Shown here one piece after another: positions 32,996 through 41,609 of a DNA stretch of 64,000 nt; the stretch's first letter is position 1, and each line of letters starts with the position of its first letter. Below the pieces are notes generated by a model. That model did not search any database, was not told the DNA's origin, and worked only from the letters and a program-made list of their open reading frames with translations. A program made the position numbers and the translations under genes. The stretch is from Streptomyces sindenensis. GTDB taxonomy: Bacteria > Actinomycetota > Actinomycetes > Streptomycetales > Streptomycetaceae. Location of the stretch: NCBI RefSeq assembly GCF_014649035.1, contig NZ_BMSG01000018.1, forward strand, positions 79,932 to 143,931, written 5' to 3'.

Positions 32996-34269
32996 ACGGC
33001 GAACTCCTGGAAGGCGATGGACTTCTCGACCGGGTAGACCTCACGGCCGAGCAGCTCGCCGATGATGTACGCGTTGCGGTAGGCGCCCATGCCGAGGTCG
33101 GGCGAGGTGATCGAGTGGGTGTGCACCGAGGCGTTCTGGAGGAAGACCCCGCGCCCGGTGGTGTCGATGCTGTAGTTGCGGGCCACGTCGAAGCGGCCCC
33201 GGCTGTCGTGGCGCAGCCGCCCGCTGATCGGGGCGAGGAAGGCGGGAGCCTCGTACCGGTAGCCGGTGGCGAGGATCAGCCCCTCGGTGGTCAGCTCGTA
33301 CTCCTTGCCCTGCTCCTCCTGGCGCAGCCCCAGGGAGTACGCACCGCCCTCCTCGTCGTAACGCGCGCTGACGAGGGCGGAGTTGGTGAGCAGTCGGGTC
33401 GGCACGGGGCCCGGCAGGTTCTTCTGGTAGAGCAGGTCGAAGATCGCGTCGATCAGCTCCCCATCGATGCCCTTGAACAGCCCCTTCTGCCCGGTCTCCA
33501 GCCGGTAGCGGGTCTCTTCGGGCAGCGCGTGGAAGTAGTCGATGTACTCCGGGGAGGTCATCTCCAGCGTCAGCTTGGTGTACTCCAGCGGGAAGAACCG
33601 CGGGGAGCGCGTGACCCAGTTGAGCCGGTAGCCGTACGTGTCGATCTCGGAGAGCAGGTCGTAGTAGATCTCCGCGGCACTCTGCCCGCTGCCGACCAGG
33701 GTGATCGACTTCTTCTTCTGGAGCTCGGCCTTCCCGTCCAGGTAGCGGGAGTTGTGGATGAAGTCCCCGCCGAGTCCCTGGCAGGCCTCGGGTATGTGCG
33801 GCGGCGTGCCGGTGCCGAGGACGAGATGCCGGGACCGGAACTCCCCGCCGGACGCGGTGCGCACGGTGTAGAGCCCGGTGCCCTCGTCGTACGTCACCGT
33901 CTCCACGGTCTCGCCGAACCGGATGCTGCTCAGCTTCCCGGCGGCCCAGCGGCAGTAGTCGTTGTACTCGGTCCGCAGCGGGTAGAAGTTCTCCCGGATG
34001 TAGAACGAGTAGAGCCGGCCGCGCTCCTTCAGATAGTTGAGGAAGGAGTACGGCGAGGTCGGGTCGGCCATGGTGACGAGGTCCGACATGAACGGCGTCT
34101 GGAGATGGGCGCCTTCGAGGAACATCCCGGCGTGCCACTCGAAGTCCGGCTTCGACTCCAGGAAGACGCCGTTCAGTTCCTCGATCGGCTCGGTGAGGCA
34201 GGCGAGACCGAGGTTGAACGGGCCGAGGCCGATTCCGATGAAGTCGTGGGGGTCAGGAAGCGCGGTCAA
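32992..34269 (-). CDS. desB: Cadaverine/lysine N-monooxygenase DesB
   Basis: A 425-residue FAD- and NADPH-dependent N-hydroxylase. The FAD motif GIGLGPFNLGLA (12-23) has the family's Pro in place of the third Gly. HLQTPFMSDLVTMADPTSPYSFLNYL, the NADPH motif VGSGQSAAEIYYDL and the C-terminal ATGYRYEAPAFLAPI are all present. It hydroxylates cadaverine as the second step of desferrioxamine synthesis. It overlaps desA by 17 bases and desC by 4, so all four genes are tightly coupled. Confidence 0.97.
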   Translation of the reverse strand: MTALPDPHDFIGIGLGPFNLGLACLTEPIEELNGVFLESKPDFEWHAGMFLEGAHLQTPFMSDLVTMADPTSPYSFLNYLKERGRLYSFYIRENFYPLRTEYNDYCRWAAGKLSSIRFGETVETVTYDEGTGLYTVRTASGGEFRSRHLVLGTGTPPHIPEACQGLGGDFIHNSRYLDGKAELQKKKSITLVGSGQSAAEIYYDLLSEIDTYGYRLNWVTRSPRFFPLEYTKLTLEMTSPEYIDYFHALPEETRYRLETGQKGLFKGIDGELIDAIFDLLYQKNLPGPVPTRLLTNSALVSARYDEEGGAYSLGLRQEEQGKEYELTTEGLILATGYRYEAPAFLAPISGRLRHDSRGRFDVARNYSIDTTGRGVFLQNASVHTHSITSPDLGMGAYRNAYIIGELLGREVYPVEKSIAFQEFAV

Positions 34270-35701
34270 GGGAGTCTCCCAGGTACTTCTCGGCGTGGCC
34301 GGAGATCAGGTCGAGGACCGTGGCGATGTCGTGCACGGTCGTTTCGGGGTTGAGCAGGGTGAACTTCAGGTACTGGCGGTCGCCCATCTTGGTGCCCGCG
34401 ACGATCGCCTCGCCGGAGGCGAACAGCGCCTTGCGGGCGTGGAGGTTGGCGCGGTCGATCCGGTCCGGGGACGCGCCGCCGGAGGGGATGCAGCGGAAGA
34501 CGAGCGTGGAGAGCTGCGGCTGGACCACCACGTCGAAGCGCGGGTCGGCGGCGAGCAGCTTCCACCCCTCGGCGGCCAGGTCGCAGACCTCGTCGAACAG
34601 CTCGCCGATGCCGTCGGCGCCCATGACGCGCAGCGTCATCCACAGCTTGAGCGCGTCGAACCGGCGGGTCGTCTGGAGGGACTTGTCGACCTGGTTGGGT
34701 ATCCGCTCCTCGGCCATCCGCCGCGGGTTCAGATACTCCGCGTGGTACGTGGCATGGCGCAGGGTCGCCCGGTCACGGACCAGGAAGGCGGACGAACTCA
34801 CGGGCTGGAAGAAGGACTTGTGGTAGTCCACGGTCACCGAGTCGGCGTGCGCGATACCTTCGAGCAGTCCGTTCCGCCGGCGGGAGGCCAGCAGTCCGCA
34901 GCCGTACGCGGCGTCCACGTGCATCCAGGTGGCGAACCGGTCGCAGAGCGAGGCGATCTCGGGCAGCGGGTCGATGGACCCGAAGTCCGTGGTGCCGGCG
35001 GTGGCGACGACGGCCATCGGGACGGCCCCCTCGGCGACGCACTGTTCCAGCGCGCGGGCGAGCGCCACGGTCTGCATGCGCTTGTCGCGGTCCACGGGGA
35101 CGGGGACGACGGCGTCCGCGCCGAGTCCGAGGAGTTTGGCGGACTTCTGCACGCTGAAGTGGCTGCACTCGGAGGTGAAGATCCGCAGCCGGGTGAAGTG
35201 CTCCGGCCGGACCTTCGCCTCCTCGCGCGCCAGCAGCAGGGCCTGGAGGTTGGACTGCGTGCCCCCACTGGTGAAGATCCCGTCGGCGGCCGGGCCGAGC
35301 CCGATCCGCTCGGTGGTCCAGTCGATCAGCCGGCGCTCGATGAGGGTGCCGCCGGCGCTCTGGTCCCAGGTGTCCAGGGAGGAGTTGATCGCCGAGAGCA
35401 CGGCCTCGCCGAGCACCGCGGGTATGACGACCGGGCAGTTGAGGTGGCCGAGGTAGCGGGGGTGGTGGAAGTAGACGGCGTCGCGGAGGTAGACCTCGCC
35501 GAGTTCGTCGAGGGCGGCGGCGGCGTCGCCGAGTGGCCGGTCGAGGTCGATCGCGTCGACGACGGGGGAGAGCTCGTCGACACCGATCCCGCTGAAGGGG
35601 CGCTCGGTGGCGGCGAGAGTGGCCGCGACCCGATCCACGCCCGCGGAGACGGTGCTCCGATAGTGCTCCGCAGTCGTGTTGTTGAGCAGGTGGGAACGCA
35701 T
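34253..35701 (-). CDS. desA: Lysine decarboxylase DesA (PLP-dependent)
   Basis: A 482-residue group II PLP decarboxylase that makes cadaverine from lysine, the entry step of desferrioxamine synthesis. Visible are the substrate/PLP region FTSGGTQSNLQALLLAREEA, TAGTTDFGSIDPLPEIA, MHVDAAYGCGLLASRR and the Schiff-base lysine in VDYHKSFFQPVS. GGGAGG lies about 9 bases before the ATG. It is the first gene of the operon, and a DmdR-type iron box lies 80 bases upstream, so it is expected to be repressed when iron is plentiful. Confidence 0.97.
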   Translation of the reverse strand: MRSHLLNNTTAEHYRSTVSAGVDRVAATLAATERPFSGIGVDELSPVVDAIDLDRPLGDAAAALDELGEVYLRDAVYFHHPRYLGHLNCPVVIPAVLGEAVLSAINSSLDTWDQSAGGTLIERRLIDWTTERIGLGPAADGIFTSGGTQSNLQALLLAREEAKVRPEHFTRLRIFTSECSHFSVQKSAKLLGLGADAVVPVPVDRDKRMQTVALARALEQCVAEGAVPMAVVATAGTTDFGSIDPLPEIASLCDRFATWMHVDAAYGCGLLASRRRNGLLEGIAHADSVTVDYHKSFFQPVSSSAFLVRDRATLRHATYHAEYLNPRRMAEERIPNQVDKSLQTTRRFDALKLWMTLRVMGADGIGELFDEVCDLAAEGWKLLAADPRFDVVVQPQLSTLVFRCIPSGGASPDRIDRANLHARKALFASGEAIVAGTKMGDRQYLKFTLLNPETTVHDIATVLDLISGHAEKYLGDSLDRAS

Positions 35702-36066
35702 GAAGGGGTCCTCCCGGGTGAGGGGAACTTCATCGCGTCCCTCCGGGCAGGAAGAGGGGACGAGGGGCGCGATCTAAGAGTAAGGGGAGCCTAACCTAAC
35801 TGGGAATGGGTCATTCCCCTCACCCCCGGCGGGTGTGCCGGTTGTCCGCTTTACCGCCTCTATCGAGCCACTTGGCCGATCCTCCACGCTTTGGGGTGGT
35901 CCGGCGCACCACTTCCGGCGGCCGGGGCCCCCGATTTCGCCGCGCGCGTCCGTTCCTCGCCGTGTCCGCGCGTCCAGTACGTGGTGGATGTCACCCGCTC
36001 CGGGGCGAATCCGCGCTCCCGGACGGGGGTGGCGCAGCGCCCGCGCCCCGGACGCCTCACCCGCGA
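35702..36066. other. Intergenic region upstream of desA
   Basis: This 365-base gap holds the desA ribosome site, the iron box (35781-35799) and presumably the desA promoter. The left-to-right remainder up to the end of the convergently placed transport gene (same strand, ending at 36067) shows no gene and no clear hairpin. Confidence 0.6.
35781..35799 (-). promoter_or_regulatory. Iron box (DmdR1/DtxR-type operator) of the desABCD operon
   Basis: On the coding strand the 19 bases read TTAGGTTAGGCTCCCCTTA, close to the Streptomyces iron box TTAGGTTAGGCTCACCTAA. It sits 80-98 bases upstream of the desA start, where Fe-loaded DmdR1 would block transcription. The downstream half-site is the less perfect one. 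Confidence 0.9.
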
Positions 36067-37566
36067 TCAGGACCCGATCCCGGCGGGCTGCTCGACCCCG
36101 CCCGGAGCGTCGCCCCTCTCCGGCCCGGCCCCGGGGCCGTCGGCAGGGGGACTGCCCGCCCCCGCCCGCCGGACGCGGAGACCGGACGCGCTGACGGCGG
36201 CGGCGATCAGGGCGGCGGCCAACGGGACGGCCAGGGCCGCCCGGTAGCCGTCGAGGAGGGCCGCCGGTGACGTCCCGTCCGTCGCGGTGACGTTGACGGC
36301 GGTCACGGCGGACAGCCCCAGCGCGGCACCGAACTGGAACGACGTGTAGAGCAGTCCGCCGGCCACGCCCTGCTCCTCCTCGGCGACGCCGTCGGTGGCC
36401 ACGATCGTCAGCGGCCCGTAGACCAGGGAGAACGCCGCCCCCAGCAGGAGCAGGCCCGGGAACATCGCCGCGTACGTCCAGTCCGCGCCGAGCGGCAGGA
36501 ACAGGGCGTACGCGAGCGACGCGACGAGCAGCCCGCCGAAGATGACCCGGGCATGGCCGAACCGGGCCACCAGCTTCGGAGTCAGCAGCGGCGAGAGCAC
36601 CGCGTCCACGCCGACGACGAGCAGCGCGAAACTGGTCTGCAGGGACGACCAGCCGCGCAGCTCCTGGAGGTAGAGCACGGCGATGAACTGGAAGCCGAAG
36701 AACCCCGCGGCGAACAGCAGCCCCGACACATTGGCGCGGACCAGCGACCCGCTGCGGAAGATGCCCAGGCGCACGAGCGGCGAGGACGAGGAGCGCTCGA
36801 CGACGACGAACGCGAGGAAGAGGAGCAGCGCCGTGCCGACCGTGCCCACGGTCCACGCGGCCGCCGCGTGCGTGGCCCGCTCGACACCGAAGACGAGCAG
36901 CAGGATCCCGGCGGTCACGGTGACCGCTCCGGCCACGTCCACGCCCTGCCCGGGGCGGTCCGGGCGGGGCGAGGCGGGGATGAGCGCCAGCGCGGCCAGC
37001 AGGATGCCCAGCGAGAGGATGACCGGGGCGAAGAACACCCAGCGCCAGTCGATCGCGGAGAGCAGCCCGCCGACCACCAGGCCGATCGAGAAGCCCCCGG
37101 CGGCGGTGCCCGCGTAGACGAGCAGGGCCTTGTCGCGCTGCGGCCCCTCCGGGAATCCGGTGGTGATGATCGACAGCCCGGCCGGGGTCATGAAGGCCGC
37201 GGCGATCCCCGTCACGAAGCGCGCGAGGATCAGCATCCAGCCCTCGGTGGCCAGTCCGCCCAGCCCGGAGAAGAGCAGGAACACCACCAGCCAGAGGACG
37301 AACATCCGGCGCCGGCCGAAGAGATCGGCCGCCCGTCCGCCCAGCAGCATGAATCCGCCGTAGCCGAGGACGTACGCGCTCATCACCCACTGGAGGGTGC
37401 CGGTGGACAGGTCCAGATCCTCCCGGATCGAGGGCAGGGCCACGTTCAGCATCGCCACATCGATGCCTTCGAGGAAGATCGCGCCGCACAGGACGAGCAG
37501 CACGCCCCGGGCGCGCCCGGTCACGCGGTCGCTGCTCGGTCCGGACGGTGACGGTGATGCGGACAT
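36067..37566 (-). CDS. MFS drug-efflux transporter (DHA2, 14-TM type)
   Basis: A 499-residue membrane protein with about 14 predicted hydrophobic segments. It has the DHA2 pattern ALPSIREDLDLSTGTLQWVMSAYVLGYGGFMLLGGRAADLFGRRR (motifs D1 and A) and GxxxGxxxGG-type motif C (GGFSIGLVVGGLLS). It probably exports drugs or quinone-like compounds by proton antiport. The C-terminal 40 residues are Pro/Gly-rich. The ATG at 37566 is chosen over a longer frame. It is divergent from an HxlR-type regulator at 37741, which is the usual control for such a pair. The substrate is unknown; it is 14 kb from the aromatic cluster. Confidence 0.9.
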   Translation of the reverse strand: MSASPSPSGPSSDRVTGRARGVLLVLCGAIFLEGIDVAMLNVALPSIREDLDLSTGTLQWVMSAYVLGYGGFMLLGGRAADLFGRRRMFVLWLVVFLLFSGLGGLATEGWMLILARFVTGIAAAFMTPAGLSIITTGFPEGPQRDKALLVYAGTAAGGFSIGLVVGGLLSAIDWRWVFFAPVILSLGILLAALALIPASPRPDRPGQGVDVAGAVTVTAGILLLVFGVERATHAAAAWTVGTVGTALLLFLAFVVVERSSSSPLVRLGIFRSGSLVRANVSGLLFAAGFFGFQFIAVLYLQELRGWSSLQTSFALLVVGVDAVLSPLLTPKLVARFGHARVIFGGLLVASLAYALFLPLGADWTYAAMFPGLLLLGAAFSLVYGPLTIVATDGVAEEEQGVAGGLLYTSFQFGAALGLSAVTAVNVTATDGTSPAALLDGYRAALAVPLAAALIAAAVSASGLRVRRAGAGSPPADGPGAGPERGDAPGGVEQPAGIGS

Positions 37567-37740
37567 GAAAATGCTCCTTGTGCACGGACGAAATGGGCAT
37601 GACGAGCCACCGCAACAGCGGCGGAACAAAGCGGAGTTCGCGTGCGGAGGCCTCAGACAGCGCGAAGGGAGAGCGAGTTACCGGACCGGCGGTCGGTTCC
37701 CTCTTGTAACCACTCGAAGCTTGCGGCACCGTGGGGCGGT

Positions 37741-38184
37741 ATGGAAGAAGGCACTTCGAAGTCACCGAGTCACTGCGCCGATACCGGAGTCGGCCCTGAC
37801 TACGACATCAGCCAGTGGGACGTCCGCGAGGGCTGCGAGGTGCGGCAGATCCTCGACCGGGTCGCGGACAAGTGGTCGCTCCTCGCCATCGCCCACCTGG
37901 AACGCCGCACCCTGCGCTTCTCCGAGCTGCGCCGGCTCATCGAGGGCATCAGCCAGCGCATGCTGACGGTGACCCTGCGCCAGCTCGAACGCGACGGCCT
38001 GGTGCGGCGCACGGTCTACCCCGTCGTCCCGCCCCGGGTCGAGTACGAGCTGACGGAGCTGGGCGCGACCCTGCACACGACGATCAGGTCGCTCGTCGAC
38101 TGGACCGAGAGCCACCAGCAGGAGATCGCGAAGGCGCGGAGCGACTACGACGCCCGGCAGAGCCAGCCGGCGTCGGCCTCCTGA
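37741..38184 (+). CDS. HxlR-family transcriptional regulator
   Basis: A 147-residue winged-helix protein of the HxlR/MarR-like family. It has CEVRQILDRVADKWSLLAIAHLERRTLRFSELRRLIEGISQRMLTVTLRQLERDGLVRR, the complete wHTH signature, followed by a wing and a C-terminal dimerisation helix. The conserved cysteine before the helix (in REGCEVRQ) is typical and in several relatives senses quinones, aldehydes or oxidants. The ATG at 37741 lies 174 bases from the divergent MFS gene start, so this protein probably represses that transporter. Confidence 0.9.
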   Translation: MEEGTSKSPSHCADTGVGPDYDISQWDVREGCEVRQILDRVADKWSLLAIAHLERRTLRFSELRRLIEGISQRMLTVTLRQLERDGLVRRTVYPVVPPRVEYELTELGATLHTTIRSLVDWTESHQQEIAKARSDYDARQSQPASAS

Positions 38185-38247
38185 GGCGCATGGGTGCTCC
38201 ATGTGTGCTCCATGTCCGGGGAGTTGGTGCGGCGCTAAGGTGAACCG

Positions 38248-38790
38248 GTGACCTCACCTCAGCGAAACGCCTCGACGCGTGTGGGCGAAGACGATCGCGA
38301 GAACGCCGTACGCCGGGTGCGGGAGGCATACGCCGAACAGCGCATCACGCACGAGGAGATGGACGTCCGCCTCGACCGGGTGCTCGCCGCCACGACGTAC
38401 GGCGATCTCGCCGCGGTCCTGAGCGCGCTCCCGGCGGAGGACCCGGGGGCGACATCGACGATCTCGGTGGCCGGGGGGCGGATCAAGCGGCGCGGCGTGT
38501 GGCAGGTGCCCAGGACCCTCAAGGTGGAGTCGGCCTACGGGCGGGTGCGCCTCGACCTGTCCCGGGCGGTCATCGCGTACCCGGTCGTCGACATCGAGCT
38601 GAGGCTCGGCGTCGGCAACGCGGGCGTCACGGTGCCGCGGGACGCGATCGTCGAGGTCGAGGGCCTGACGACCGGGTGGAAGGACCTGCGCTACCAGCCC
38701 CGGCAGCCGTCCCGCCCCGGCGCCCCGCGCATCCGCATCTCGGGGGAGATGGGGTACGGGCGGCTGAAGATCCGCCACGCCTGGCGCTGA
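38248..38790 (+). CDS. DUF1707 domain protein
   Basis: A 180-residue soluble protein starting at GTG 38248. Residues about 15-65 are the DUF1707 helix motif (ENAVRRVREAYAEQRITHEEMDVRLDRVLAATTYGDLAAVLSALP). The C-terminal half is a beta-rich region with alternating charged and hydrophobic residues (SAYGRVRLDLSRAVIAYPVVDIELRLGVGNAGVTVP), as seen in related cell-wall-active proteins. It has no transmembrane anchor. Function unknown. Confidence 0.88.
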   Translation: MTSPQRNASTRVGEDDRENAVRRVREAYAEQRITHEEMDVRLDRVLAATTYGDLAAVLSALPAEDPGATSTISVAGGRIKRRGVWQVPRTLKVESAYGRVRLDLSRAVIAYPVVDIELRLGVGNAGVTVPRDAIVEVEGLTTGWKDLRYQPRQPSRPGAPRIRISGEMGYGRLKIRHAWR

Positions 38791-38874
38791 GGCACCCGGA
38801 CCGCCCGGCGCACACGTGACGGAGGACGGGGTGGCGGTGCCGGGGGCGCGGTGAGTCCCTGAGCGAGAACGGAT

Positions 38875-38914
38875 GCGCACCCCGCTTGAGTACGGGTACT
38901 CAAGCGGGGTGCGC
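38875..38914. repeat. 18-base perfect inverted repeat just upstream of the lipoprotein gene
   Basis: Left arm 38875-38892 and right arm 38897-38914 match perfectly around a 4-base loop. The right arm ends 22 bases before the lipoprotein start codon at 38937, and the GGAG ribosome site follows at once. It could terminate the DUF1707 transcript, act as an operator, or be a 5' leader hairpin. No T-run follows. Confidence 0.85.
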
Positions 38915-38936
38915 GGGCCCGCCGGAGACTCGGCGC

Positions 38937-39602
38937 ATGACACATATCCGAGGCCCCGTCAGCAAGTCGACCTCCGGCGGGCGCGTTCTCGCGGCAGCCG
39001 CCCTCACCGCCGTCGCCGCTCTGGCGCTCAGCGCCTGCGGAACGGAACAGAACGACGGCGGAGGGAAGGCCGGGAGTGCCGGTTCCTCGGCGGCCTCCCA
39101 GCGGCCTTCCCCCGAACAGGCAGCCGCCCAGGCGCTGTTCGACAGATTCGCGAAGGCGTGCCCGGAGCGCGGGGTGAACTCGCGGAGACCCACCGGCGCG
39201 AGCAAGCCCGGTCCGGAGGAGCCGGAGAGCATCGCCCCCGGGGAGACACCCCCGGCCGAGCCGATCGAGCCCGCCCCTCCGACGGGGCCCGAGGCGGAGT
39301 TGGACGACCGTGACTGGTGTGTGAGCGCCCACCACGAGCAGCGCGTCATCGCGGCGTTGCAGATGCTCGCGGATCCCACCCCCGCCAAGGTCCGGAAGAC
39401 CCTGAACGGCCTCGGCTACACCGACGAACGCATCCACCACCTCAAGCAGGACGGCAAGAAGACCCGCTTCCACCTCGACCTGCGCGAGGACGGCGGCCGG
39501 CTCTGCGAGTCGGGTGTGGCGGCTGGCGCGTCATCGGACGCCCTCCCGTGCGTGGCGGACGCCGAGGGGCCGTTCGAGGTCACGTCGGAGACCCGCCGGT
39601 GA
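38937..39602 (+). CDS. Putative lipoprotein of unknown function
   Basis: A 221-residue protein. It has a positively charged N-terminus, a hydrophobic stretch VLAAAALTAVAALALSAC (lipobox LSAC, lipidated Cys near residue 34), and then a low-complexity Gly/Ser/Pro/Glu-rich linker (about 37-135). The globular end contains DWCVSAHHEQRVIAALQML and GLGYTDERIHHLKQDG. Two cysteines in the globular part (DWCVS and RLCESG) may form a disulfide. It should be anchored on the outer face of the membrane. No family recognised. Confidence 0.8.
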   Translation: MTHIRGPVSKSTSGGRVLAAAALTAVAALALSACGTEQNDGGGKAGSAGSSAASQRPSPEQAAAQALFDRFAKACPERGVNSRRPTGASKPGPEEPESIAPGETPPAEPIEPAPPTGPEAELDDRDWCVSAHHEQRVIAALQMLADPTPAKVRKTLNGLGYTDERIHHLKQDGKKTRFHLDLREDGGRLCESGVAAGASSDALPCVADAEGPFEVTSETRR

Positions 39603-39608
39603 CGCCGG

Positions 39609-39670
39609 GCGGGCCCCGCCCCGGCGAGGGCCCGCCGCCCGCGCGGCATGCTCCCGGCCGCCCGGCCGGG
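39609..39670. terminator. Two GC-rich hairpins between convergent genes
   Basis: GCGGGCCC (39609-39616) pairs with GGGCCCGC (39628-39635), and CCCGGCC (39653-39659) pairs with GGCCGGG (39664-39670). They lie between the lipoprotein gene end (39602) and the end of the minus-strand gene at 39683. Confidence 0.5.
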
Positions 39671-39682
39671 ACCGGGGAGTGA

Positions 39683-40243
39683 TCACGACTGCTCGCCCCT
39701 CGCTATCGTCTCCACCGCGAATACCGGGTTGAGAGGCTCCACGAGCTCCCTGGTGGCCACGGCCACGAGATGCGCGGGTGCGTCCCCCGCCGACAGCGCG
39801 CTGACGTAGGCGAGGGCCTCCGCGGGCGAGAGCACGGGCAGCCTCCGGCGCAGTATCCGCGCCGCGTGCATGCGTCCGTGCGCGGCGGCGGCTTCGCAGA
39901 GCGCATCGTGCAGGTCGTCCACCGCGGTGCGCACCGGCAGCCCGCGAATCCGGGCCCGGTAGTCGGCCTCCCACTCCCCGGTCACCGCGGAGACGACGCC
40001 GATCTGATGCAGCCCGCCATCGACACGGTCGACCAGGTACGGTCCGTTGCCGGCCAGCATGAACTCCGGGTTCCCGGTGCGGACGTACTCCTCGGAGGTC
40101 CAGGAGACGATCCACACCAGCTCGTGCTCCTCGACGTCGACCACGGCCATCCGCAGCGCGTCGACTCCGGTGGCCCGCCGCCGCAGGCGGTCGCGCTCCA
40201 GCTCGGCCTCGACGGTCCGGATGGCGGCTTCTCGCTCGATCAC
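39683..40243 (-). CDS. YrhB/Imm35-like protein
   Basis: A 186-residue protein if it starts at GTG 40243, which has GGGAGG 8 bases upstream. An alternative GTG at 40261 adds six residues. The first part (VVDVEEHELVWIVSWTSEEYVRTGNPEFMLAGNGPYLVDRVDGGLHQIG) resembles the YrhB/Imm35 fold, seen in immunity proteins of polymorphic toxins and in stand-alone copies. The second part (LHDALCEAAAAHGRMHAARILRRRLPVLSP) is helical. No toxin gene is adjacent, so the immunity role is unproven here. Confidence 0.72.
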   Translation of the reverse strand: MIEREAAIRTVEAELERDRLRRRATGVDALRMAVVDVEEHELVWIVSWTSEEYVRTGNPEFMLAGNGPYLVDRVDGGLHQIGVVSAVTGEWEADYRARIRGLPVRTAVDDLHDALCEAAAAHGRMHAARILRRRLPVLSPAEALAYVSALSAGDAPAHLVAVATRELVEPLNPVFAVETIARGEQS

Positions 40244-40351
40244 CCGTGCAGCCTCCCGCACGGACCCCCCTCCCGGACAGTGAATTCTCCGGGACCGGGC
40301 CGGGGCGGGGCCCGGCACGAGCGGCCCGACGGGCGCTCCTCACCGACACGA

Positions 40352-40393
40352 CCGCCCCGGCCGCCGTGGGCGATTCCACGGCGGCCGGGGCGG
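40352..40393 (-). terminator. Hairpin terminator downstream of the acyl-CoA dehydrogenase operon
   Basis: A perfect 18-base GC-rich stem (40352-40369 with 40376-40393) around a 6-base loop. It lies 43 bases beyond the stop codon of the last gene of the leucine-catabolism operon. Confidence 0.88.
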
Positions 40394-40435
40394 CGAAGAC
40401 CAGGTCAGGGGGGAGTCAGCGCATCGGCCGGCGGA

Positions 40436-41602
40436 TCAGCCCGGCAGCCCCAGCTCCCGCGCGATCAGCATCCGCTGGACCTCGCTCGTCCCCTCGCCGA
40501 TCTCCAGGATCTTCGAGTCGCGCCACATCCGGGCCACCGGGTACTCGTTCATGAAGCCGTACCCGCCGTGGATCTGGGTGGCGTCCCGGGCGTTGTCCAC
40601 CGCGACCGTCGAGGAGTACAGCTTCGCGATCGCCGCCTCCTTCTTGAACGGTTCGCCCGCCACCAGGCGGGAGGCCGCGTCACGCCAGCCGATGCGGGCC
40701 ATGTGGGCGCGCATCTCCATGTCGGCGATCTTGAACTGTATGGCCTGGTTCGAGCCGATCGGCCTGCCGAAGGCGTGCCGCTCGGCGGCGTACTTCACCG
40801 ACTCGTCCACGCAGCCCTGCGCCAGGCCCGTCGCCAGGGCCGAGATCGCGATGCGGCCCTCGTCCAGGATGCGCAGGAACTGGGCGTAGCCCCGGCCCTG
40901 TTCGCCCAGGAGGTTCGCCGCCGGGACACGGACGTCCGTGAAGGACAGCTCACGGGTGTCCGAGGCGTTCCAGCCGACCTTGGAGTACGGGGCCGCGACC
41001 GTGAAGCCGGGGGTGCCCGCCGGGACGATGATCGCGGAGATCAGGGGGCGGCCGTCCTCCTTGCGGCCCGTCACGGCGGTGACGGTCACCAACTCCGTGA
41101 TGTCCGTGCCCGAGTTGGTGATGAAGCACTTCGAGCCGTTGATCACCCACTCGTCCGTCGCCTCGTCCAGCACCGCCGTCGTGCGCGTGCCGCCCGCGTC
41201 CGAGCCGCCGTCCGGCTCGGTCAGGCCGAACGCGCCCAGCGCCTCGCCCGCGCACAGCTTCGGCAGCCACTGGCGCTTCTGCTCCTCCGTGCCGAAGAGA
41301 TGGAGCGGCATCGCGCCCAGCGAGACCCCGGCCTCCAGCGTGATCGCCACCGAGGAGTCGACCCGGGCCAGCTCCTCCAGGGCGATCCCGAGCGCCAGAT
41401 AGTCGCCGCCCATGCCCCCGTACTCCTCCGGGAACGGCAGCCCGAACAGGCCCATCCGGCCCATCTCGCGCACGATCTCGTACGGGAATTCATGGCGCTC
41501 GTACAGGTCGCCGATCTTCGGCGCGATCACATCGTGCGCGAACGCCTCGACCGTGCGGCGCAGTTCCTCGTGTTCGGCGGTCAGCCGGTGGTCCAAAGGC
41601 AT
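40436..41602 (-). CDS. acdH: Acyl-CoA dehydrogenase (isovaleryl-CoA type)
   Basis: A 388-residue FAD flavoprotein of the acyl-CoA dehydrogenase family. It has GLTEPDGGSDAGGTRTTA, NGSKCFITNSG, the IQFKIADMEMRAHMAR segment and the C-terminal YGFMNEYPVARMWRDSKILEIGEGTSEVQRMLIAREL. The catalytic base usually lies in the IHGGYGF region, while isovaleryl-CoA dehydrogenases have it earlier, so the exact substrate cannot be fixed by eye. The neighbours (HMG-CoA lyase and a biotin-dependent carboxylase pair) place it in leucine or branched-chain acyl-CoA degradation. The symbol follows S. coelicolor usage. Confidence 0.9.
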   Translation of the reverse strand: MPLDHRLTAEHEELRRTVEAFAHDVIAPKIGDLYERHEFPYEIVREMGRMGLFGLPFPEEYGGMGGDYLALGIALEELARVDSSVAITLEAGVSLGAMPLHLFGTEEQKRQWLPKLCAGEALGAFGLTEPDGGSDAGGTRTTAVLDEATDEWVINGSKCFITNSGTDITELVTVTAVTGRKEDGRPLISAIIVPAGTPGFTVAAPYSKVGWNASDTRELSFTDVRVPAANLLGEQGRGYAQFLRILDEGRIAISALATGLAQGCVDESVKYAAERHAFGRPIGSNQAIQFKIADMEMRAHMARIGWRDAASRLVAGEPFKKEAAIAKLYSSTVAVDNARDATQIHGGYGFMNEYPVARMWRDSKILEIGEGTSEVQRMLIARELGLPG

Positions 41603-41609
41603 GGGTTGC

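Noticed and set aside
29715..33065. A 1116-residue open frame on the plus strand
   Set aside because: It is antisense to the DUF4429 gene and most of the des operon, with an Arg/Pro/His-rich composition and no recognisable motif.
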